A stretch of DNA of 16,844 nt from Gammaproteobacteria bacterium (GTDB lineage Bacteria > Pseudomonadota > Gammaproteobacteria > DSM-16500), in contig VFKI01000146.1 in NCBI GenBank assembly GCA_009885665.1, positions 1 to 16,844 of the forward strand, given 5' to 3'. This document shows positions 7,949 through 13,430 of this stretch, in pieces (the stretch's first letter is position 1; every line of letters starts with the position of its first letter). The position numbers were made by a program, and so were the translations under genes. Below the pieces are notes generated by a model that did not search any database, was not told the origin of the DNA, and saw nothing but the letters and a program-made list of their open reading frames with translations.

Positions 7949-10540
7949 ATGCATTATTATGCTATTCCCAAAAAATTAGCGGCTTATCTTTTATGTGCGA
8001 GCGTTGTTGTCTATCCTGCCATTGGCGTGGCAAATACGGCGCCCAGCGCGTGGCAACATCCTGGCGTAGTGCTTGACCGTGCGCAACTCGATTTCATTCG
8101 CCAACAGGTGAATAATACCCAACTTGCCAATAATCCATGGCGGACTGAATTTAATTACATTGTCAAAACCAGCAAATATGCATTAAAAAATTATACGCCC
8201 AAAGGTCCGTGGGCAGGCGGAATCAATCAATGCGGTTCGCACTCAGGGCCTGATTATGGCTGCTCAGCCGCAGATGACGATGCGGCAGCGGCTTATACAC
8301 AAGCTATTCTGTGGTATATTACTGGCGATCAAACGTATGCTAAAAATAGCATTAATATTTTAAATGCATATGGCCAACATCTAAAAGGGTTTGCCGGATT
8401 TAATGGCCAACCGTGTCCGGGCAGTGTCAAAACCTGTAGTAACGGTCCATTACAAGCCGCTTGGGACAGTGAAAAATTTCCACGCGCCGCAGAAATTATC
8501 CGTTATGGTCTGGATGCCAATGGCCAGCACGCGGGTTGGGCACCCGCGGATATTCAACAATTTAAAAGCATGCTCAAGACGGCTTATCAACCCATGCTTG
8601 AAAAAGGCTCAGCTTTTAATGGCAACTGGGAACTCGCCATGATAGATGGCATGATGTCGATCGCGGTTTTTAACGAAGACTCGGATTTATTACACTACGC
8701 GCAAGCGATGTGGAAAGAACGTGTCCCTGCACATTTTTATAACTATGCCTTAGATAATCCACGTTATCCGAATACCCACGCACCTTTTCCTGCAGGACGC
8801 GAAGAAAAAACCGCTGAATGGAATAAACAAACCGTATTCAATCAACAAACCACTGGCGTCACGCAAGAAACGTGTCGTGATTTAAAACACACCGAAGATG
8901 GCTTTGCTGCAGCCATCAACGCCGCTGAAACGGATTATATTCAAGGTGGCACATTAACAGCGCATCTTTATACAGCGGATGGTGCAGAACAACGTTTAGT
9001 GACAGCGCTTAATTTGATGACGGGATTTGAATTAAACGGTTTAACGCACGCGCCTGCCGATTTTTGTACTGACAAAAATGGGCGATTAAAAAATAATAGC
9101 GTAAGCAGTACATTTGTTATTGGTTACAACGCTTATCATAATCGCTTCCGTGATCCGCAAATGACGAATACGCCGCAAACCGCTAACGATGATTTACGCG
9201 CAAGTTCAAATACCTATCAATTAATTCAACATGCACTGGCCAACCCGAGCAATAATGATAAGGGTGTGCATATGGCGATTTTTGAAGCTTTAACGCATAG
9301 TGGTGATCGCGATGATCAATCACCGCCGCCCGTTCATGCTGATTATAGTTTACTTGCTGACAGTTATACGCCGACACTCGCCATCGATAGCAGCGGCGGT
9401 CAACAACACGTCAGCGATATGCTTACGTTAAAATCAATTGGCAATTTCCATGATGATGTTAGTTTACAAGTGATCAACACAGATCACTTACCGGCGGGTG
9501 TGCATTATGCTTTTAATACCCAAACCATTATCGGTGGCGCGGGGCAAGCACAATTAACCCTGAGCGCAGACGCCAGTGTGCCAGCGGGTCTATATCCGAT
9601 TCAAGTTCAGGCAAACAATCCTGACGGCAGTTTGAATTATTTAACAACCCTGACGTTAGTGGTCACTTCAGCGATAACGCCAATCACCATCAGCGCTGAT
9701 CCACAAACCATGATCCAAGGTGCAAAACTCCCGGTTTTTACCTATAAAATTATGCCGCAAGTCAAGTTAGACACTGCGCCAACGTGTACGACCACCGCGA
9801 CCAGCGCTAGCCTGCCGGGCAGTTACCCGATTAGGTGTAATGGCGCAATTAAATCCGGTTTTCAATTTAATTATGTGCCAAACCAGCTCACTGTAACTGC
9901 AGCGGCACTGACTGGCACAGTGCAACTCAATCTTTCACCTACCTCAGATATTCACTGTCAGCAAGCAAGTGACACGTTGTACATCGATGCAGCAAAAGTG
10001 GGCACCCCTTTTATTGCGCAAGCCGGCTTAAGTAAAACGTTATCGATTGGCCAACATACCTTGACATTGGCTTCGACCACCGCACCCGTTCCTGCTGGCG
10101 CCACACAGACCGGATTTTGTAGCGGCACCGTCACCAGCACAACTGTGATGATTCAAAAGGACAGCGTCATGCCGGTTGATATTGCTTATACCTATCAAAG
10201 TGGCGGTGGCGGACAAGCTTGTCAAATTTTATCGGCTTCGATTATTTCGCAACGCGGCAGCGGCACACATGCTATTAATCGCTTTTCTGTCAAAGTTGCG
10301 CTACAAAATTACCCACTGCATGGTGAAACCATCAATGGTAGTATCGCGTTAGCGGATCCATTACAGAGTAATTTTTGGGGTAAAGGCATTGCGTTAACCA
10401 CCAACACAAATGGTCAGTTCAGCGGCCCAGCGTGGCGTAATAGCTTTGAATTGCAAGGCGATATCAGCAATGTGACACCACTGGCGTTAGGGGATAATCC
10501 GCTAAAATCGTTGATTATTGCAGGGATTTTGTGTCATTAA
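7949..10540 (+). CDS. Secreted alginate-lyase-type multidomain protein with Ig-like and MBG-like modules
   Basis: An 863-aa exported protein starting 8 bases after an AGGA ribosome site. The signal peptide has basic K8K9, a hydrophobic core and a likely cleavage after GVA (residue 28). Residues about 35-400 form an alginate-lyase/heparinase-type alpha-helical region: HPGVVLD at 37-43, an AYTQAILWYITGDQTYA helix, NGNWELAMIDGMMSIAVF from 224, and ETCRDLKHTEDGFAAAINAAE from 307, with H314 and R310 as possible active-site residues. A beta-rich tail follows: Ig-like at about 470-572 (ASVPAGLYPIQVQANNPDGS), MBG-like at about 576-650 (FTYKI...SLPGSYPIRCNG), a linker region at 650-745, then an unrecognised module at 756-863. 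The mature chain has 12 cysteines, consistent with disulfides. Polysaccharide cleavage or binding is inferred; the substrate is unknown. No other polysaccharide genes are nearby. Confidence 0.8.
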   Translation: MHYYAIPKKLAAYLLCASVVVYPAIGVANTAPSAWQHPGVVLDRAQLDFIRQQVNNTQLANNPWRTEFNYIVKTSKYALKNYTPKGPWAGGINQCGSHSGPDYGCSAADDDAAAAYTQAILWYITGDQTYAKNSINILNAYGQHLKGFAGFNGQPCPGSVKTCSNGPLQAAWDSEKFPRAAEIIRYGLDANGQHAGWAPADIQQFKSMLKTAYQPMLEKGSAFNGNWELAMIDGMMSIAVFNEDSDLLHYAQAMWKERVPAHFYNYALDNPRYPNTHAPFPAGREEKTAEWNKQTVFNQQTTGVTQETCRDLKHTEDGFAAAINAAETDYIQGGTLTAHLYTADGAEQRLVTALNLMTGFELNGLTHAPADFCTDKNGRLKNNSVSSTFVIGYNAYHNRFRDPQMTNTPQTANDDLRASSNTYQLIQHALANPSNNDKGVHMAIFEALTHSGDRDDQSPPPVHADYSLLADSYTPTLAIDSSGGQQHVSDMLTLKSIGNFHDDVSLQVINTDHLPAGVHYAFNTQTIIGGAGQAQLTLSADASVPAGLYPIQVQANNPDGSLNYLTTLTLVVTSAITPITISADPQTMIQGAKLPVFTYKIMPQVKLDTAPTCTTTATSASLPGSYPIRCNGAIKSGFQFNYVPNQLTVTAAALTGTVQLNLSPTSDIHCQQASDTLYIDAAKVGTPFIAQAGLSKTLSIGQHTLTLASTTAPVPAGATQTGFCSGTVTSTTVMIQKDSVMPVDIAYTYQSGGGGQACQILSASIISQRGSGTHAINRFSVKVALQNYPLHGETINGSIALADPLQSNFWGKGIALTTNTNGQFSGPAWRNSFELQGDISNVTPLALGDNPLKSLIIAGILCH

Positions 10541-10545
10541 CGGCG

Positions 10546-10569
10546 AGGGTATAGCGCAAGCCCTACCCT
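10546..10569. terminator. Hairpin just after the lyase-type gene, weak terminator candidate
   Basis: AGGGTA (10546-10551) pairs with TACCCT (10564-10569) across a 12-nt loop, five bases after the stop of the plus-strand gene. No T-tract follows, so intrinsic termination is uncertain. It may instead protect the 3' end of the mRNA. Confidence 0.3.
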
Positions 10570-10577
10570 GCCACCCT

Positions 10578-10587
10578 CACCCGGCTG
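10578..10587. repeat. Target-site duplication, left copy
   Basis: CACCCGGCTG directly abuts the left terminal inverted repeat of the miniature element and is repeated exactly at 10773-10782 on the other side. Confidence 0.75.
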
Positions 10588-10772
10588 CACTGCCATTAAG
10601 TTAAGTCAGCCAACCCACCGTGGGTCGCGTCGGATGAAGCTGCATCCATGCGGTCGGAAAATACGTCCTTGTATTTTACGATCCGACGAACCCACGGCAG
10701 GTCGGCTTTAAGCAGCACTACGCTTATCTTCAACCTTTTTGGAGCCGCAGTATGCTTAACTTAATGGCAGTG
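10588..10772. mobile_element. Miniature inverted-repeat transposable element (MITE), 185 bp
   Basis: The ends are perfect 18-bp inverted repeats, CACTGCCATTAAGTTAAG (10588-10605) and its complement (10755-10772), and the element is flanked by 10-bp direct repeats. The interior encodes no protein and is highly self-complementary. Stems: CCGTGGGT 10618-10625 with ACCCACGG 10690-10697; CGTCGGAT 10628-10635 with ATCCGACG 10681-10688; and an inner AAAATAC/GTATTTT hairpin at 10658-10677. This is the structure of a non-autonomous element mobilised in trans. Duplications of about 9-13 bp are common in the IS4 family, but the parent family is not proven here. The inverted repeats can be read as 20 bp with a shorter 6-bp duplication. 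Confidence 0.8.
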
Positions 10773-10782
10773 CACCCGGCTG
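10773..10782. repeat. Target-site duplication, right copy
   Basis: An exact second copy of CACCCGGCTG, immediately after the right terminal inverted repeat. Confidence 0.75.
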
Positions 10783-10804
10783 ACGGGTGGGGCGGGCATA
10801 ACGA

Positions 10805-12106
10805 TTAATCTTTAGCCCGCAATGCCGCTAATTTTTCGGCAATTTTAATTTCCAGCCCGCGCGATACGGGCTGGTAATATATTTTTCCCTTGAGTGCGTC
10901 AGGCAGATAATTTTCACCCGCAGCATAGGCATCAGGCTCATCGTGCGCATAACGATAGCCTTTGCCATAATCCAATGCTTTCATCAGCCGCGTCGGGGCA
11001 TTACGGATATGCAGGGGTACTTCCAGTGAACCCAATGCTTTGGCATCTGCCATCGCCGTATTATACGCCACATACACTGCATTACTTTTTGCGGCAATTG
11101 CCATATAAACGACGGCTTGCGCTATCGCCAACTCCCCTTCTGGACTGCCCAAGCGCTCATACACTGCGCAGGCATTTAAAGCCAATTCCAGCGCACGTGG
11201 GTCGGCATTACCAATATCTTCGGATGCCATCCGCACCACGCGCCGCGCAATATATAATGGATCACAACCGCCATCCAACATGCGGCATAGCCAATATAAC
11301 GCAGCATCAGGTGCTGTGCCACGCACGGATTTATGTAAAGCTGAAATTTGATCGTAAAAAGCTTCACCGTGATTATCAAAACGGCGTAAATTATGCTGAA
11401 TCACTTCTGCTAATAATTCTGACGTAATGGTCGTCGCCTCCTGCGCGACATCGGCAAAATCCATGATAATTTCAAGTAAATTTAACACTTGGCGCGCATC
11501 GCCATCGGCAGCATGCACTAAAATTTTTTGTAATTCTAACGGAAAATCAATCTTTAATGCACCATAGCCTTTTTCTTTATCATGCAAAGCACGCGCTAAT
11601 ACTTGCAATAAATCCTCTGCCGTTAATGATTTTAATACATAAACGCGTGCACGTGACAATAAAGCATTATTTAATTCAAATGAAGGATTTTCAGTGGTCG
11701 CACCGATCAAAATAAATGTGCCATTTTCAACAAAAGGCAAAAATGCGTCTTGCTGCGCCTTATTAAAGCGATGGATTTCATCAACAAATAAAATAGTTTT
11801 TTGTTGGGTTTCCTGTTGTGCAGCGACGGCTGCAGCGACGGCCGCGCGAATATCTTTTACACCGGAAAAAATAGCCGATAAACTGACGAAATGCGCATTG
11901 ACACGCTCCGCCATTAAATGTGCCAGCGTCGTTTTACCCGTACCCGGTGGCCCCCAAAAAATCATCGAATGCAACACGCCTTGTTCAATGGCACGGCGCA
12001 ATGGTTTATTAAGCGCTAATAAATGCGCTTGACCGAAAAATTCATCCAATGTTGCCGGACGCAAACGTGCGGCAAGCGGCTGAAAGCCATTATTCATTAA
12101 TGACAT
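10805..12106 (-). CDS. rarA: Replication-associated recombination protein RarA (MgsA), AAA+ ATPase
   Basis: RarA is a clamp-loader-like AAA+ ATPase acting at stalled replication forks and interacting with SSB. It has 433 aa (E. coli 447). Motifs: QPLAARLRP at the N-terminus, the FGQAHLL segment at 24-30, Walker A GPPGTGKTT at 52-60, Walker B ILFVDEIHRF, sensor 1 IGATTENPSFELN, the arginine-finger-type LLSRARVYVLK, and the C-terminal tetramerisation region with ALHKSVRGTAPDAALYWLCRML, ASEDIGNADPRAL and PKSN/HIRNAPT-type blocks. The start may be M1 (12106) or M4 (12097). M4 has a GG-containing site better placed for initiation, and either start overlaps the lolA stop. The lolA-rarA order is the same as in enterobacteria, although ftsK is not upstream here. 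Confidence 0.96.
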   Translation of the reverse strand: MSLMNNGFQPLAARLRPATLDEFFGQAHLLALNKPLRRAIEQGVLHSMIFWGPPGTGKTTLAHLMAERVNAHFVSLSAIFSGVKDIRAAVAAAVAAQQETQQKTILFVDEIHRFNKAQQDAFLPFVENGTFILIGATTENPSFELNNALLSRARVYVLKSLTAEDLLQVLARALHDKEKGYGALKIDFPLELQKILVHAADGDARQVLNLLEIIMDFADVAQEATTITSELLAEVIQHNLRRFDNHGEAFYDQISALHKSVRGTAPDAALYWLCRMLDGGCDPLYIARRVVRMASEDIGNADPRALELALNACAVYERLGSPEGELAIAQAVVYMAIAAKSNAVYVAYNTAMADAKALGSLEVPLHIRNAPTRLMKALDYGKGYRYAHDEPDAYAAGENYLPDALKGKIYYQPVSRGLEIKIAEKLAALRAKD

Positions 12107-12719
12107 CCGTATTCGCCGGCGGCGTAAAATGAAATACGCTGGAGGATAAAGGATGATTCACTATAATATGGCTGAAATCAATGCGCGTCACTTGCCCCAA
12201 AAGATCATAAAGCTTCATGCTAACCAAAGCACTGCCTAAAAATTGTAATTGCACGCTAGCAAACATACTATTTTTATCTTTAGGAATTAAAGTAAACGTT
12301 GAATTATCCGCAGAGGCGGTAATATGGAAATCTTTTTCTGCCGTCAAGGTATTGTTATCAAGCAAAATTAACGCCGGCACTTCATGGTTCGCATCAAGAT
12401 GCTTGATGGTAACTTGTTGCAAATCAGCATCGTATATCCATAATTTATCATTGACGGCAATAATCAATTGCGCCGCATCGCCTTTCACGGCCCAACGAAA
12501 TTTACCGGGACGGGCAAGATCCATTTCACCTTGGGTATGATTAAGCGTTCGACCATGGTTGCTTGTGACCGTTTGATCAAAATCAGCGTGAAAGGTATGA
12601 ATCGCCATCAGCTGTTGATTGAGACGCGCAGCTGGCGTGTAAATTTGCGCAAACGCCGGCAGGCTTATGACTGCGAGAAGAAATACAATTATTCTTTTAT
12701 GCATTAAAAAATCATACAT
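12090..12719 (-). CDS. lolA: Outer-membrane lipoprotein carrier protein LolA
   Basis: LolA is a periplasmic chaperone that takes lipoproteins from LolCDE and hands them to LolB. The 209-aa precursor starts at 12719, where GGAG (complement of 12726-12729) lies 6 bases upstream. The frame is open to 12797, but the extra residues come from the structured spacer. The signal peptide, KRIIVFLLAVISLPAFA, is followed by the mature start QIYTPAARLNQQL. The body has the LolA beta-sandwich pattern: TFHADFDQTV, GEMDLARPGKFRWAVKG, LIIAVNDKLWIYDADLQQVTI, then PALILLDNN, and a late RIDFSHIIVNHPLSSSVFHFTPP matching the family C-terminus. The overlap with rarA suggests one operon. The nearby entericidin-like lipoprotein is a possible client. 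Confidence 0.95.
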   Translation of the reverse strand: MYDFLMHKRIIVFLLAVISLPAFAQIYTPAARLNQQLMAIHTFHADFDQTVTSNHGRTLNHTQGEMDLARPGKFRWAVKGDAAQLIIAVNDKLWIYDADLQQVTIKHLDANHEVPALILLDNNTLTAEKDFHITASADNSTFTLIPKDKNSMFASVQLQFLGSALVSMKLYDLLGQVTRIDFSHIIVNHPLSSSVFHFTPPANTDVINE

Positions 12720-12881
12720 CACTCGCTCCAAGATTATATATGTCAAAAGGAAAGCCGTTTTTGTCGCACAAAGTGCGCCCGAAGGGCGAGCCTCCAAGGA
12801 GGGAGGCGAGTCTAACCCCCATCGCGTAAAGTCAGATTGCCTCTGGCCTCGCGGGTGTTTTTCGAAGATCGTGCTGAATGG
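12720..12881. other. Structured spacer between mutT and lolA with tandem hairpins
   Basis: No credible gene is present. Three short stem-loops follow one another: CGCAC-AAA-GTGCG (12765-12777), CGCCC-GAA-GGGCG (12776-12788, sharing two bases with the first), and GCCTCC-6 nt-GGAGGC (12790-12807). A CAGA/TCTG hairpin lies nearer to mutT. On the minus strand the array would be in the lolA leader or the mutT 3' end. No T-tract follows on that strand, so it is not a standard terminator. It may be a dispersed palindromic repeat or a small structured RNA. Confidence 0.5.
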
Positions 12882-13280
12882 TTACATTTGTAGTAGATAT
12901 ATCAATTTTTCTAGCACAATTTGATTGCCTTCAGGAAAGGTATAATCCGCCAACTCTGTCACCGTGACCCAACGTACCGCCTGCCCTTCTGCGCCATAGG
13001 GCTCACCTTTAAATTGGCGTACAATCCATGTTTCCAACATCACTTGGCGATCTGGATATTCATAGCCGGTACGCAGCCAGCATTCTGCCGCTAACGCACG
13101 AATGCCGACTTCTTCGCTGAGTTCACGTTGCAATGCTTGAAATGCATTTTCACCCAATTCTATTTTTCCACCTGGAAATTCCCAACGACCACTTTGGTAG
13201 GTTCCCGGCGGACGTTGCGCAATCAACACTTTTTGTTCCACATTAATCACAATACCAATAACAACATGCATATGTTTCAT
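12882..13280 (-). CDS. mutT: MutT-type Nudix hydrolase (8-oxo-dGTP diphosphatase)
   Basis: The 132-aa protein hydrolyses 8-oxo-(d)GTP to the monophosphate, keeping oxidised guanine out of DNA and RNA. The Nudix box is complete: G38 x5 E44 x7 R52-E53-L-S-E56-E57-V-G59-I60. Its surroundings are MutT-like: VLIAQRPPGTYQSGRWEFPGGKIELGE before the box, then TGYEYPDRQVMLETWIV, and AVRWVTVTELADYTFPEGNQ near the end. Length is close to E. coli MutT (129 aa). The start ATG overlaps the stop of the entericidin-like gene by one base (TAATG); M4 is an alternative. It is the last gene of the secA unit, and secA-mutT proximity is also seen in enterobacteria. Another nucleotide substrate is possible but less likely. 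Confidence 0.93.
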   Translation of the reverse strand: MKHMHVVIGIVINVEQKVLIAQRPPGTYQSGRWEFPGGKIELGENAFQALQRELSEEVGIRALAAECWLRTGYEYPDRQVMLETWIVRQFKGEPYGAEGQAVRWVTVTELADYTFPEGNQIVLEKLIYLLQM

Positions 13281-13414
13281 TAAGAGGATACTTTGTGTTG
13301 AATCTTTTCACCGGTATTCTGCATATCCTTGCCAAACCCGGCAACGGTATTCCGACAACCCACCAACGTCACCAACAAAATACTCGCCAATATTAAACCC
13401 ATAACCTTCTTCAT
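13280..13414 (-). CDS. Entericidin EcnA/EcnB family lipoprotein, 44 aa
   Basis: This small gene is easily missed. The ATG at 13414 is 7 bases after a strong AAGGAG (complement of 13422-13427) that lies in the 16-base gap after secA. The product begins MKKVMGLILASILLVTLVGC: two lysines, a hydrophobic stretch and a lipobox LVGC with the lipidated cysteine at position 20. RNTVAGFGKDMQNTGEK follows, the entericidin pattern of CN-T-x-G-x-G-x-D-x-x-x-x-G-x-x-I. Entericidins are small membrane lipoproteins; in E. coli EcnA and EcnB act as an antidote/bacteriolytic pair. Only one member is visible here, with no second copy. Position +2 is Arg, not Asp, which by the usual rule favours outer-membrane sorting through Lol. 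Its TAA overlaps the mutT ATG. Its role in a secA operon is unknown. Confidence 0.88.
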   Translation of the reverse strand: MKKVMGLILASILLVTLVGCRNTVAGFGKDMQNTGEKIQHKVSS

Positions 13415-13430
13415 TACGTCGCTCCTTTTA

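Larger units (their letters stand above)
10571..10796. repeat. Interrupted GC-rich palindrome between convergent genes
   Basis: With the miniature element and one copy of its target duplication removed, the flanks rejoin as a hairpin with CACCCG-GCTGA-CGGGTG at its core. Two further C-G pairs extend it outward past one T-G wobble. It would have sat between the convergent lyase-type gene and rarA, where a bidirectional terminator or REP-like palindrome is expected. There is no T-tract on either side, so a terminator role is only inferred. Confidence 0.4.

Noticed and set aside
10894..11427. 177-aa plus-strand frame within rarA
   Set aside because: It is fully antisense to a well-conserved rarA, the composition is biased to His/Tyr/Pro, and there is no ribosome site: a shadow frame.
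12733..12746. Consensus TTGACA and TATAAT on the minus strand just before lolA
   Set aside because: Only 2 bp separate them, so they cannot be the -35 and -10 of one promoter; a TATAAT start would also fall within the ribosome site.
12790..12880. tRNA-like look of the minus strand (CTTCGAA and GGGGGTTAGACTCG stretches)
   Set aside because: There is no complementary anticodon stem, no proper TTCRA T-loop and no closing acceptor stem, so it does not fold as a tRNA.
12667..12924. 85-aa plus-strand frame across the lolA-mutT spacer
   Set aside because: It overlaps both lolA and mutT antisense, has no ribosome site, and its middle is just the hairpin-rich spacer read as protein.
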